64,000 nucleotides of DNA, taken from NCBI GenBank assembly GCA_020852175.1, contig JADZBH010000036.1, positions 62,001 to 126,000 on the forward strand, read 5' to 3'. Each line of letters opens with the position of its first letter. Position 1 is the first letter of the stretch. Under the pieces are notes generated by a model. The model saw nothing but the letters and a program-made list of their open reading frames with translations, searched no databases and had not been told where the DNA came from. Origin of the DNA: Bryobacterales bacterium. Its GTDB lineage: Bacteria > Acidobacteriota > Terriglobia > Bryobacterales > Bryobacteraceae. Shown here in pieces: positions 1 through 9,197 of this stretch. Both the position numbers and the translations under genes were made by a program.

Positions 1-1
1 T

Positions 2-598
2 GGACATTACAATGAACCTCTGGCTCGCGCGCTGTATGCCAATATCATGCGTGTTGGTATGCCTATCTGGAGTGAACAGGACCAGCAATTGGCCCGTGCT
101 GCGCAGAAGATGATGAAGACGGATCCGAAAGGACTGCCCGGTAAAGTGGCGGGTCTGGTGGATTCCTCGGCTGTGGGCCGTGTGGGGGGCGCCTCGGACG
201 ACATCGCCGAGGTGTCCTGGAATCTGCCCACCGTCGTGTTGACGTACCCGGGAAATATCCCGGGAATGACCGGCCATCATTGGTCGAGCGGCATCTCCAT
301 GGCCACGCCCATCGCACACAAAGGGGCCACGGCCGGAGCCAAGGCGCACGCAATGACGGTGATCGACCTGCTGACCAGACCCGAACTGGTGATCGCCGCC
401 AAAGAGTACTTCCAGAAGCAGACGGCGACGACGAAGTGGCAATCCCTGATACCGCCCGGCTCCAAGCCTCCCATCCATATGAACCGGGAGAAGATGGAGC
501 GCGTGGCTCCCGAGTTGAAGAAGTTGCGCTATGACCCAGCGAGATACGGGACCTACATGGAGCAGTTGGGTATTACCTATCCTACGGTGCAAGAGTAA
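2..598 (+). CDS. AbgB-like M20 family amidohydrolase, C-terminal part (5' end outside window)
   Basis: The reading frame is open to the left edge, so this is a partial gene, and the ATG at 47 is internal. The visible 198 residues match the C-terminal catalytic half of aminobenzoyl-glutamate utilisation protein B, an M20-type metallo-amidohydrolase that cleaves p-aminobenzoyl-glutamate or similar N-acyl amino acids. Typical pieces are the GHYNEPLARALYANIM stretch at the edge, GGASDDIAEVSW, and GHHWSSGISMATPIAHKG, which carries a metal or substrate histidine pair, followed by the helical tail ending PTVQE. It is separated from the polysaccharide locus by 270 bases. The family call is firm; the substrate is inferred. 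Confidence 0.8.
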   Translation, partial: GHYNEPLARALYANIMRVGMPIWSEQDQQLARAAQKMMKTDPKGLPGKVAGLVDSSAVGRVGGASDDIAEVSWNLPTVVLTYPGNIPGMTGHHWSSGISMATPIAHKGATAGAKAHAMTVIDLLTRPELVIAAKEYFQKQTATTKWQSLIPPGSKPPIHMNREKMERVAPELKKLRYDPARYGTYMEQLGITYPTVQE

Positions 599-868
599 GG
601 CGAGAGTTCCAGCATCCGGCGAAACAGCCGGCATCCCTGCCGGCTGAGCGAAGGCAATGCGTCGCGGTCCCTTTACCTCGGGTTTGAGAGGAACAAGCGG
701 GCAGCGCCACTACCAATGTGGATGACGGAAAAGAAAACTTTTGTTTGCCTGTTCTTCTCCTGAAAACCACCGATAGCTAAGTGTGACGCGCGCATGCCTC
801 AGCGCGGACGTCAGACGGGCGGGCACGAGCCGCCCCGACTACCCCTACCTAAGTTGGCCGGAATCGAA
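599..868. promoter_or_regulatory. Leader region upstream of the polysaccharide locus with nested hairpins
   Basis: This 270-base stretch has no convincing gene. At 626-645 there is a 7-bp stem (AGCCGGC / GCCGGCT, loop ATCCCT). An overlapping 5-bp stem, CCGGC (616-620) with GCCGG (627-631), would compete with it. No T-run follows, so this is not a simple intrinsic terminator for the upstream gene. Further on is an A/T-richer patch around 725-780 that may hold the promoter of the downstream genes. I matched no known riboswitch. Any regulatory role is inferred from the structure and position only. Confidence 0.35.
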
Positions 869-1207
869 ATGAGCGTTATACGACCCAGGAATCGTCTTGT
901 CAATTTTCGTCTGAGCGAGGACGAATTTGAAAAATTGCGTGACAGTTGTGCCCTGTTTGGCGCACGCAGTATCTCTGACTTCGCCAGGAGTTCCGTGCTG
1001 TCGCGGTTGGAACAGAATCCGGCGCAGGAGACGGGGCCAAGCCACCGGATTCAGTCGCTGGACACGAAAGTGAATGAGTTGGAAACACGGGTGGGGCAAT
1101 TGCTTCATCTGTTGGAGGCGACTGGCACCTCACCGTTCGCCTTGGGGCGTGAGGAGACGGCGCCCTCCTCCGCGGTGGCGCCACGAGATGCGATGAGCGG
1201 CCGCTAA
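869..1207 (+). CDS. Ribbon-helix-helix-like small protein with C-terminal coiled coil
   Basis: This is a 112-residue protein when started at the ATG at 869; an in-frame start at 794 would add a low-complexity extension unlike a folded domain. Residues about 9-45 read as a ribbon-helix-helix module: a basic strand (RLVNFRLS), a helix (EDEFEKLRDSCALFG) and a second helix (SISDFARSSVLSRLE). Residues about 60-85 (IQSLDTKVNELETRVGQLLH) have heptad spacing suggesting a coiled coil. RHH proteins of this shape include transcriptional repressors and plasmid MobC-type accessory proteins. Its place 30 bases before the exporter gene suggests a locus-specific regulator, but that role is inferred. Confidence 0.6.
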   Translation: MSVIRPRNRLVNFRLSEDEFEKLRDSCALFGARSISDFARSSVLSRLEQNPAQETGPSHRIQSLDTKVNELETRVGQLLHLLEATGTSPFALGREETAPSSAVAPRDAMSGR

Positions 1208-1237
1208 AGCGGTTCTTTACGGGGAGGAGAGCACGAG

Positions 1238-2191
1238 ATGAAATGGGACGTCGTTCTGCTGTCGATGCTGATTGGGTGTGGCGGTCTTCAGGCGCAGGGG
1301 ATTCCCGCCGGGCCGCCGGCGGGGAACCTGCCCGCGCAGAAGATTGGTCCGAATGACCTGCTGGCCGTGAGTGTATATGGAGCGCCAGAGTTTACCCGGA
1401 GTATCCGGGTGGACGACGCGGGTAAGTTGAACCTGCCGATGGTTCGCGGGTTGATCCAGGCAGCCGGCAGGTTGCCGATGGAATTGGAAAAATCGATTGC
1501 GGATGCTCTTCGGGAGGGAGAAATCCTGGTCGATCCGGTGGTTACGGTCACCATCGTCGAGTACTTTAGCCGGCCCATCAGTGTCACCGGCGCCGTTCAT
1601 AAGCCAACGACCTTTCAGGCGGTGGGGACTGTATCGCTTCTGGATGCCGTCACCAGGGCGGAAGGACTGACGCAGGATGCCGGACCGGAGATTCTGGTTA
1701 CCCGCCGTCAAAGAGGGGGAGTGGAAAACGATGTCTCGCTGGTGCAGCGCATCCCGGTCAAGGCGTTGATCGAAGCGGCCGATCCCGAATTCAATATCGC
1801 GCTTCACGGAGGCGAGGAGATCCGGGTTCCCAAAGCCGGCAGGATCTACGTGGTGGGCAACGTGAAAAAGCCGGGCGATTATGCGGCCGGCGATGCCACC
1901 GATACCACTGTCCTGAAGGTCTTGGCGATGTCCGAGGGTCTTGCCCCGTACGCCTCGAAGCAGGCCTACATTTTCCGGCGTGAAGCCGCGACAGGGGCGA
2001 AGAATGAAATTCCCTTGCCGCTGAGCCGGATCTTGCAAAGGAAATCGCCCGATGTGCCCCTGCTCGCCAACGACATTCTGTACATCCCTGACAACCGGGG
2101 AAAGCGCATTGGGGTAACCGCGTTGGAAAGGATCGTGGGCTTCGGGTCGGCGACGGCTTCCGGCGTCCTGATTTGGGGTGTGGCCCGATAG
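1238..2191 (+). CDS. Wza-like polysaccharide export protein (Poly_export + SLBB)
   Basis: Predicted outer-membrane exporter of the polysaccharide. The 317-residue product begins with a short hydrophobic signal ending in LIGC (Cys14), which fits a lipobox, so it may be a lipoprotein like Wza. A Poly_export domain follows (PNDLLAVSVYGAPEF to about residue 110), then two SLBB-type units (VTGAVHKPTTF and YVVGNVKKPGDY). The C-terminus has a short hydrophobic stretch (GVLIWGVAR). A GGGGAGGAG purine run lies 7 bases before the ATG. It is followed after 47 bases by the autokinase gene, the classic Wza-Wzc order. Confidence 0.9.
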   Translation: MKWDVVLLSMLIGCGGLQAQGIPAGPPAGNLPAQKIGPNDLLAVSVYGAPEFTRSIRVDDAGKLNLPMVRGLIQAAGRLPMELEKSIADALREGEILVDPVVTVTIVEYFSRPISVTGAVHKPTTFQAVGTVSLLDAVTRAEGLTQDAGPEILVTRRQRGGVENDVSLVQRIPVKALIEAADPEFNIALHGGEEIRVPKAGRIYVVGNVKKPGDYAAGDATDTTVLKVLAMSEGLAPYASKQAYIFRREAATGAKNEIPLPLSRILQRKSPDVPLLANDILYIPDNRGKRIGVTALERIVGFGSATASGVLIWGVAR

Positions 2192-2238
2192 CGACCGGGT
2201 TGGGGAACTCTTGAGCGGAAGCGAACTGGAACAACTCT

Positions 2239-4455
2239 ATGTCCGATGAACGTATTACCAGGAATCTGATGTTGTCAGGCTCGAACCGGCTGCCGGGCCA
2301 CGGGCTTTTGCCCGCGGGAGGTTTGCCTCCGCTGCCCGAAGCCGACGTGGATGCCGCATCCATGCCCCTGTCCCACTATTTATGGGTCTTCAAGCGGCAC
2401 CGCTGGAAGATGATGGCCTTCATCCTGATCTGTATGGCCGCCACGCTGGCGATCTCCTTGCGGATCACTCCCATTTTTGAGTCGGTCGCCACCATCGACG
2501 TTGACCGGCAGACGCCGCAAGGGGTGATTGGCCAGGAGGCGGTTCGGAGTACGCTGAACGATTCCGACCAGTTCCTGTCGACGCAGGCGAAACTGATTCA
2601 GTCTGACTCTGTGCTGAGGCCGGTAGCGGAGAAATTCGGACTTCTGCAACACGAACGGCAGGGTGAGAATCAGGAACCTCGGGAAACCCTGGCCCGAGCC
2701 GGGGAGGCGCCGGTGCTGCTGCGCAATCTAAAAGTGTCGCGCCCGCCCAATACCTACCTGTTGCTGGTGAGCTACCGCTCGCCCGACGCGCAACTGGCCG
2801 CCGATGTGGCCAATGCGATCTCGTACTCCTATCTGGAACATACCTACAACATCCGGATCCGGTCGTCGGCCAGCCTCTCCTCGTTCATGGAAAAGCAATT
2901 GGACGAGTTGCGCGCCAAGATGGAGCGATCGTCGATGGCGCTATCCCGCTTTGAGCGGGAGTTGAACGTGATTAATCCCGAGGAGAAGACAAGCATTCTC
3001 TCCTCGCGCCTGTTGCAGTTGAATACCGAGTACACAAACGCTCAGGCCGACCGTGTGCGCAGGGATGCCGTGTTTGAATCCGTCAAGGGCGGGTCGATGG
3101 AAGCGTTGCAAACATCGGCGCAAGGTGAGGATCTTCGCCGCCTGGCCGAACGCTTGAGCGAGGCAGAGGAGTATTTCGTGCAGGTGAAAGCTCAGTATGG
3201 AGCGAACCACCCGGAGTACCGCAAGACATCCGTCAAGGTGGGTGAGATCCAGCGGGCACTCGAATCCACGCGGCGCAATATCCTGTCTCGCGTCGAGATC
3301 GAGTTGCAGCAGGCCCGGAGCCGTGAAGCCATGCTGCAAAAGGAGGTGGCTTCGACGAAGACCGATCTTGACCGCCTGAACGCGCGGTCGTTTGAATACC
3401 AGTCCCTGAAACGGGAGGCCGATGCGGACAAGTCCCTCTACGAGGAGCTTGTGCGCAAGATCAAGGAGGCAGGCATAAATGCCGGTTTCCAGAACTCCTC
3501 GGTACGTCTGGCGGATCCAGCCCGGCCGGGCTTCCTGCCCGTATCCCCGAATATCAAGCTAAATCTGGCGCTGGCCCTTCTCCTCTCCACGGTATTTGCC
3601 TTCGCGGCAGCGATTGTGAGCGACATGCTTGACAATACGGTCCGCGACCCTGAACAGGTATCACGGACCCTGAATACGGAAGTCATCGGTAGCCTGCCTG
3701 CCGTGAAGAACTGGCGCGGGAGGCTGGCCCCGCCGCCGCAACCGGGAGAGTCAACCGCGCTGGTGCGCGTCACGAGTCAGCCCGAGAGCATGGTGAGCGG
3801 CTTCGAGGAGGCCGTGCGAACTCTCCGCAATTCGATTCTGCTCTCCGATGTGGACCGCCGGATTCGCTCACTTTTGATCACCAGTGCCTCTCCAAGCGAA
3901 GGCAAGTCCACCATGGGCGTTCACTTGGCGATCGCGCACGCGCAGCAAGGCCACAGGACTCTGTTGATTGACGGCGATCTGCGGCGTCCGAGTGTTCACA
4001 AGCGCTTCGGTCTGCCGGCAGGGAAAGGGCTCAGCAATGTCCTGACCTCGGAAGAAGACTGGAAGGGCTTGCTGGTAAGTCCTGAAGAATTAAGTGGCTT
4101 GCACATCCTTCCCGCGGGTCCTCCCTCCCGCAAGGCGTCCGATCTGATCGGCCGGGGGTTGGAAGAGTTGCTCGCCGAGGCTGGCGAGATTTACGACCTC
4201 ATTATTCTGGATGCCCCGCCGCTGCTTGGCTTTGCCGAGCCGTTGCAGATGGCCTCCATCGTCGACGGCGTCATCGTGGTGACACGCGCCGGTCAAACCG
4301 ACCGGAAGGCGGTTTCCAGTGTCCTGACTACGCTGCGCCGCCTGCGCGCCAATGTCCTCGGCATAGTACTGAATGAGGTGCACCAGGAAACGAGTTCCAG
4401 CTACTACTACTACGGGAATTACAGCAAATACTACACAGCGCAAGGAAGAGCCTGA
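2239..4455 (+). CDS. Polysaccharide co-polymerase / BY-kinase (Wzc-like tyrosine autokinase)
   Basis: This 738-residue inner-membrane protein controls chain length and export by reversible tyrosine phosphorylation. A Wzz-type region starts with a membrane segment at about residues 54-73, then a long periplasmic coiled-coil region (about 200-420) and a second membrane segment near 438-458. The cytoplasmic kinase has Walker A (SASPSEGKSTMGVH, about 549-562), Walker A' (TLLIDGDLRRPS, about 573-584) and Walker B (LIILDAPPLL, about 654). The tail has a tyrosine cluster (SYYYYGNYSKYY), the usual autophosphorylation site. Kinase and Wzz parts are fused in one chain, as in proteobacterial Wzc. Confidence 0.92.
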   Translation: MSDERITRNLMLSGSNRLPGHGLLPAGGLPPLPEADVDAASMPLSHYLWVFKRHRWKMMAFILICMAATLAISLRITPIFESVATIDVDRQTPQGVIGQEAVRSTLNDSDQFLSTQAKLIQSDSVLRPVAEKFGLLQHERQGENQEPRETLARAGEAPVLLRNLKVSRPPNTYLLLVSYRSPDAQLAADVANAISYSYLEHTYNIRIRSSASLSSFMEKQLDELRAKMERSSMALSRFERELNVINPEEKTSILSSRLLQLNTEYTNAQADRVRRDAVFESVKGGSMEALQTSAQGEDLRRLAERLSEAEEYFVQVKAQYGANHPEYRKTSVKVGEIQRALESTRRNILSRVEIELQQARSREAMLQKEVASTKTDLDRLNARSFEYQSLKREADADKSLYEELVRKIKEAGINAGFQNSSVRLADPARPGFLPVSPNIKLNLALALLLSTVFAFAAAIVSDMLDNTVRDPEQVSRTLNTEVIGSLPAVKNWRGRLAPPPQPGESTALVRVTSQPESMVSGFEEAVRTLRNSILLSDVDRRIRSLLITSASPSEGKSTMGVHLAIAHAQQGHRTLLIDGDLRRPSVHKRFGLPAGKGLSNVLTSEEDWKGLLVSPEELSGLHILPAGPPSRKASDLIGRGLEELLAEAGEIYDLIILDAPPLLGFAEPLQMASIVDGVIVVTRAGQTDRKAVSSVLTTLRRLRANVLGIVLNEVHQETSSSYYYYGNYSKYYTAQGRA

Positions 4456-4485
4456 GGGCATCCCGCTTAAGAGGTGTTCTGATTC

Positions 4486-6015
4486 ATGACTCAGAATTTC
4501 TCCACCGGCTACTCCGGCGCCAGGCTGATGCCGTCGCAGGCAACGGCTGTGCGAGATGCCGCGGCGCCCCTGCTAGACAATACCCGCTATCAATCTCCGC
4601 CGGAACGGTACATCGAGTCCAGATTTCCAACGGCAGGATTGCTGAATCCTGTCTATGCCCTGGTGCGGCGGTTGTTCATGGCGATGGGACTCGACGCAGC
4701 CAACATGGGTACTAAGCGATGGAATCCGCTCTCGGAATTCCTGAAACGCGGCGATCAAGTTGTAGTGAAGCCGAACCTGGTGCATCACCGGCACTATCAG
4801 GGGGGGAAACTTCACTGGGTAATCACCGACCCGCGCGTGATCCGGGCGGTGTGCGACTACGCGTTTCTGGCGGTAGGCCGCGAAGGACACGTTATAGTGG
4901 GGGACGCACCGTTACAGTCAGCCGACTGGAACACGCTCATCCGCGAGTCGCAGATCGATCGTCTGCCACTTTTTTATTCGCAGCACGGCTACCTGCTCAC
5001 GCTGACGGACTTTCGAACTGTTCGCACAACCGACCGCAAAGGGATGAAGTGCTCCCCCACGCCCCTGCCCGGCGACCCGAACGGCTACGCAGCGGTCGAT
5101 CTCGGCCTCGAAAGTCTGCACGCGGGCCGGGACTGGCGGCGTTTCCGGGTAACCAACTACAACCCGGATTCCATGAGATCGCACCACAACGAAACCCGTC
5201 ATGAGTATCTGATCGCACGCTCCATTCTCCATTCGCCCGTGGTGATCAACCTGCCCAAACTAAAGTCGCATCGAAAATGTGGACTGACCGGACCGCTAAA
5301 GAACATGGTTGGAATTAACGGATGCAAGGATTGGCTTCCGCATCATTCCGGAGGCAGCGTCCCGGAGGGGGGGGACGAATACAGCGAGATGAGTGCGTGG
5401 AAGAAGATGAACAGTTGGTTGGTGGAACGTGAAGAGGCTTCCGGTCATCTTGCCGGCAGACTAAGCTGGAACACCGCGCGCCGCTTTGTGTACGGGCTCG
5501 GCAACCGTCTGGCGGGAGACCAATCCTGGGAAGGTTCGTGGCACGGGAATGACACGCTTTGGCGGACCATTCTCGATCTCAACAGGGCTGCACTGTATGC
5601 AGATCCGTCTGGGATCCTCCAGTCGAGACCACAGCGCAGGATGCTTACGATTGTCGATGCGATCCAGGCGGGCGAGGGCGAAGGGCCCATGGCGCCCGAC
5701 CCCGTACCCTTGGGGACGCTGATCGCTTCCATGAGCCCGCTGACCGCCGAGATTGCCGCCACGCGTCTGGCCGGCTGGCCCGAGGGGCGTCTCCGGCTCA
5801 TACAAGGTGCATTCCACTTGCCCTCTTATCCACTGGATCCGTTCACGCGCGAGTCCATCGAAATTCAGGCCACGGACTACACCACCGGAAGTGGCAAACG
5901 AACAGTATTGGAAGAATTCGCGCGGTTTTTGCGCCCGAGCCGGGGTTGGGGAGATGTGAAAGGGGTTCACGAAGGATTGCCTCCGGGGCATCAACCGGTA
6001 GAGGTGGCTCTATGA
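4486..6015 (+). CDS. DUF362 family protein, first paralogue of the polysaccharide locus
   Basis: This 509-residue protein of the DUF362 (COG2006) family has no established enzymatic function. Visible family features are VVVKPNLVHH near residue 92, VIVGDAPLQSADW, INLPKLKSHRK near 254 and KNMVGINGCKDWLPHH near 272-287. No CxxCxxC ferredoxin motif is seen, although some DUF362 members carry one. It shares these blocks, plus a GNDT...DLNR block, with the paralogue at 10570. Conserved Asp, Lys and His suggest a metal or phosphate site, which is speculative. It lies 30 bases after the kinase gene and its stop overlaps the next start (ATGA). Confidence 0.8.
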   Translation: MTQNFSTGYSGARLMPSQATAVRDAAAPLLDNTRYQSPPERYIESRFPTAGLLNPVYALVRRLFMAMGLDAANMGTKRWNPLSEFLKRGDQVVVKPNLVHHRHYQGGKLHWVITDPRVIRAVCDYAFLAVGREGHVIVGDAPLQSADWNTLIRESQIDRLPLFYSQHGYLLTLTDFRTVRTTDRKGMKCSPTPLPGDPNGYAAVDLGLESLHAGRDWRRFRVTNYNPDSMRSHHNETRHEYLIARSILHSPVVINLPKLKSHRKCGLTGPLKNMVGINGCKDWLPHHSGGSVPEGGDEYSEMSAWKKMNSWLVEREEASGHLAGRLSWNTARRFVYGLGNRLAGDQSWEGSWHGNDTLWRTILDLNRAALYADPSGILQSRPQRRMLTIVDAIQAGEGEGPMAPDPVPLGTLIASMSPLTAEIAATRLAGWPEGRLRLIQGAFHLPSYPLDPFTRESIEIQATDYTTGSGKRTVLEEFARFLRPSRGWGDVKGVHEGLPPGHQPVEVAL

Positions 6016-7169
6016 TCCGTGTGCTGCATTGCGTGGCGGGGCTCGGACAAGGCGGTGCTGAAAAGCAACTCGCGCTGCTGTGCCATGCCACCCGAAACTC
6101 AGTGGATCACCGGATTGTGGCGGCCGGCACGGAGAGGTTCTGCTATCCCGGCCTGCCGAATCCTTTGCCGGCGGTTCATGACGCCGGTCCGGCTTCGCCG
6201 CGTGATCCCAGGACCGTCTGGAAGATCGTGCGAGTGGTGCGCGAACAGCAACCTGACATTCTTCATTGCTGGCTGCCCTCGATGAACCTTTTGGGCGGAC
6301 TGGCAGCCAGATTGAATTTTCGACGCCGGCCAGCGGTACTGGCTTCGATTCGTAACGTTGACGATTGGAAGGGGCCGGGAAGAATCCTTGCCGACCGGAT
6401 CGCGTCCCGGCTATGGGACCGGATTCTTTGCAACTCCCAGGCGGGGCTTGCCTGCGCCCGGCGGCAGGGGCTTCCCGATGGCAAGTTGTACTACGTTCCC
6501 AACGGCCTTGCCGAGCGCACGCGCCTCACGGAAGCGGAGTGCGGGCGCCTTCGCGCGGAACTCGGTGTGCCGTCGAGAGGCGTACTGCTTGTGTCGGCTT
6601 GCCGGCTTGTGGAGCAGAAGCGGGTAGACCGGTTGCTGGCGCTCATGGATGAGTTAAAGGCGCCCTTCCCCCAACTCCGTCTGGCCATCTGCGGCGACGG
6701 GCCTTGGGAGGCAAGGTTGCGAAACGAAGCCGCCATGAGGGGGTTGGACGGCAAAGTACTGTTTCTAGGGGCTCTGGATGATCCCTGGCCGCTCTTGTGC
6801 GCCGCCGATGCGTTGGTCATGGCCAGCGTCCGTGAGGGGAGTTCCAACACGCTGCTGGAGGCCTTGCAGGCTGGTTGCGTTGTCTTTGCGACGGACGCGG
6901 GAGACAACGCGTTCCTGGTGGGCGAAGAGGCAGGTTGGGTTGGGGACTGGAGCGCATTGTCCGGGGCATTGGCCCGCGCCTTGGAGAGTCGGGAGTTGCT
7001 CGCCCGGTTTCGCGCGGCGGCGATGATGCGTGCGCGCGCATACTCCGTGGAACGAATGGCCGCCGGAACGCTGCGGCACTACGAACAGCTTGCCGTATTG
7101 GCCCGCGGTGCGGATAAGCAGGCGGCCGCATGGGAGCAAGAAGGGCAGGTGGGCAATGCGGGGCGGTAA
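6012..7169 (+). CDS. GT4-family glycosyltransferase (first)
   Basis: A 385-residue GT-B-fold glycosyltransferase that should add one sugar to the lipid-linked repeat unit at the cytoplasmic face. The N-terminus has VLHCVAGLGQGGAEKQ, the Gly-rich acceptor-side loop; the C-terminal half has CGDGPWEARL and the E-x7-E nucleotide-sugar motif in EGSSNTLLEALQAG near residues 275-283. The ATG at 6012 is chosen because it gives the canonical N-terminus and overlaps the upstream stop as ATGA; a longer in-frame extension runs through the DUF362 gene. Donor and acceptor cannot be read from sequence. Confidence 0.88.
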   Translation: MIRVLHCVAGLGQGGAEKQLALLCHATRNSVDHRIVAAGTERFCYPGLPNPLPAVHDAGPASPRDPRTVWKIVRVVREQQPDILHCWLPSMNLLGGLAARLNFRRRPAVLASIRNVDDWKGPGRILADRIASRLWDRILCNSQAGLACARRQGLPDGKLYYVPNGLAERTRLTEAECGRLRAELGVPSRGVLLVSACRLVEQKRVDRLLALMDELKAPFPQLRLAICGDGPWEARLRNEAAMRGLDGKVLFLGALDDPWPLLCAADALVMASVREGSSNTLLEALQAGCVVFATDAGDNAFLVGEEAGWVGDWSALSGALARALESRELLARFRAAAMMRARAYSVERMAAGTLRHYEQLAVLARGADKQAAAWEQEGQVGNAGR

Positions 7170-8319
7170 CCGGCTAAGAATTCTGTTTCTCGACTACACG
7201 AATGGCATCGGACTCGGTGGCGGGCAGAGGAGCCTGCAACTTTTGCTCGAAGAGATCGACCAGGACCGCTTCGAACCGGTGCTGGCTTGCCCGGAAGGGG
7301 AGGAGTTGCTGGGCCGGATTCCACTGGGGATCGCAACCTATCCGTTGGTGTTGCCCACTGTGTTTCGTGGTCTTTCACGGCGTGGGAGCGGTTTGTGGCA
7401 GGCGCTGGCCGGTTTGCCCGGTTTCTGTTCGCTCCACCGTTCCTGGGCCCGGCTCGTCGCCAGCGTACGTCCCGATGTTATCCATGCCAACAACCTGAAA
7501 ATGCTGCTGGTTGCCGCCGTGGCCGCTCCAGAGTCGAGGGCTGCCCGGCTGTGGCACGTCCGCGACATTCTGCCCCGAACGGCCATGACGGAAACGCTCA
7601 AGCAGATCGGGGCCCGCGCAGCCACGCGTGTCCTGGCCGTTTCACGCGCCGTAGAGCGGGAATTGCCGGCAACCGCGGAAACCGAGGTGGTCTACAACGC
7701 CGTCCGGCTTCCGGAGTTGACTCGCAACAGTGAGCTGCGCCGTGAGTTCCGGCAGCGGTACGCACTGGCGGAGGGTGAATGTGTAATTGGCTACGCGGGG
7801 CGGCTGGATTCGGGAAAGGGTATCGAGATCCTGGTGGAGGGATTCGCCCGGTTGGCCGCCGAGCAACCGGAGGTCTCCCTTGTCATTGCCGGGAAAGGGG
7901 CGCTGGAAGAATCCCTGCGTTGCCAGGTCATGGCGGCTGGTTGTGATCAGCGAGTCCGGTTTCTGGGATTTGTTCCCGATATCGGCCAGATGTGGAGCGG
8001 CATAGATATCTCCGCCGTACCGTCTACCGAACCTGACTCGTTTCCTCGCACCGTGGTGGAGGCAATGGCGTACGGGTTACCAGTTGCAGGCTCTGACATC
8101 GGCGGAATCGGAGAAGCCATCGTGCCGGGGCAAACCGGTTATCTGGTGCCGGCGGGGGACACGGGAGAACTGCACAAAGCGCTGAGGGCGCTGGTATGCG
8201 AACCGGAACTCCGGCGGAGTCAAGGCGTGGCCGGACGCATGCGCTGCGAAGAGTTATTCAGCGCCCGCAGCCAGGCGCGCCACCTGGAGGCAATCTACGA
8301 GGAGGTTGCCGGGGCATGA
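7156..8319 (+). CDS. GT4-family glycosyltransferase (second)
   Basis: A 387-residue GT4 enzyme, overlapping the previous gene by 14 bases. The start at 7156 gives NRLRILFLDYTNGIGLGGGQRSLQ, the expected first strand and glycine loop. The donor half contains GYAGRLDSGKGIEILVEGF, VIAGKGALEESL and the E-x7-E region in PDSFPRTVVEAMAYG near residue 292, followed by GSDIGGIGE. It probably extends the same oligosaccharide as its neighbours. Specificity is not predictable here. Confidence 0.88.
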   Translation: MRGGNRLRILFLDYTNGIGLGGGQRSLQLLLEEIDQDRFEPVLACPEGEELLGRIPLGIATYPLVLPTVFRGLSRRGSGLWQALAGLPGFCSLHRSWARLVASVRPDVIHANNLKMLLVAAVAAPESRAARLWHVRDILPRTAMTETLKQIGARAATRVLAVSRAVERELPATAETEVVYNAVRLPELTRNSELRREFRQRYALAEGECVIGYAGRLDSGKGIEILVEGFARLAAEQPEVSLVIAGKGALEESLRCQVMAAGCDQRVRFLGFVPDIGQMWSGIDISAVPSTEPDSFPRTVVEAMAYGLPVAGSDIGGIGEAIVPGQTGYLVPAGDTGELHKALRALVCEPELRRSQGVAGRMRCEELFSARSQARHLEAIYEEVAGA

Positions 8320-9197
8320 GCCGCGAACGGACGATGCGAGTTGCTATCCGGGACGATGACGCCTGCGCCTTCACAAGGCCTGATGATCTGGAGCGCGCCT
8401 ACGCGCCAACTGGCGGGAATCTGCCTGTTTCGGTCGCGGTTACTCCGTTTGCCGTGGAGAGTTTCCATCTGGGCGATCCTGCCCGGTTCTTTCAAAAGGA
8501 TCAAGAGCTGCCACTCTCCGAGAACGGAGAGATGGCCGGTTACCTGAAGGCTGGTATCCGGAGCGGACGTTTCAGCGTGCTTTGCCACGGATACTCTCAC
8601 GAGTACAAGCGGAACTCGCGTGGCGGGTTGGTCCAAGAGTGTGTCTGGAAAGACGACGAACGCCTGGTGCGGGAAGGCGTGCTTGCCAAACGGCACCTTG
8701 AGGAGACCCTTGGCTGTGCGGTGCGGACGTTCGTTCCGCCCGGGAATGCGATGCGTGTGCCAGCCATACAGCGTCTTGGGCATCACTTTCCTCGAATACT
8801 TGCCACGGTTCCCATGCGGCGCTGGCGGGAGTTTCTGGTCTGCCCGCGAACGTTCGGCTCGCTGGCGCGGAGGGTGGCCGGGCAGTTTCGCTACGGCGCT
8901 CCCCCTCCCGCCCCGGAACGTCTTGGTCCGGCATGGCTGCTGCCGTCGATGAGCCTGACGGCCAGCAGCGACTGGTCTTCCATTGCGGACCGGTTCGCGC
9001 TCCACCAGAGGCTAGAGGGCGACCTGGTGGTCGCCGTGCATTACTGGGAGCTACGCGGGGCCACGCGCGACCTGTTCCACCGTTTTCTGGAACACGCGGT
9101 GGCGCAAGGAGCAACGTTTACCCACTGCGACGATCTGTTTCCAGCCATGCCGGAGCCGGCGGATACCGTTGGAAGCGTGAAAGAGGAATGGTCATGA
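8316..9197 (+). CDS. NodB/DUF2334-like polysaccharide deacetylase
   Basis: This 293-residue protein probably removes N- or O-acetyl groups from a sugar intermediate or the polymer. An Asp triplet (IRDDDACAF, D13-D15) stands where NodB-fold enzymes keep their metal Asp. CHGYSHEYK supplies an H-x3-H pair (H91, H95), and HYWEL lies near the C-terminus. This arrangement resembles the DUF2334 branch rather than classical TFDDG enzymes. No signal peptide is visible, so it may act in the cytoplasm. The start overlaps the previous stop as ATGA; a second in-frame ATG at 8334 is possible. Confidence 0.72.
   Translation: MSRERTMRVAIRDDDACAFTRPDDLERAYAPTGGNLPVSVAVTPFAVESFHLGDPARFFQKDQELPLSENGEMAGYLKAGIRSGRFSVLCHGYSHEYKRNSRGGLVQECVWKDDERLVREGVLAKRHLEETLGCAVRTFVPPGNAMRVPAIQRLGHHFPRILATVPMRRWREFLVCPRTFGSLARRVAGQFRYGAPPPAPERLGPAWLLPSMSLTASSDWSSIADRFALHQRLEGDLVVAVHYWELRGATRDLFHRFLEHAVAQGATFTHCDDLFPAMPEPADTVGSVKEEWS

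Noticed and set aside
599-868. Cyclic-di-GMP or other known riboswitch upstream of the polysaccharide locus
   Set aside because: Hairpins are present, but I could not match any known consensus core.
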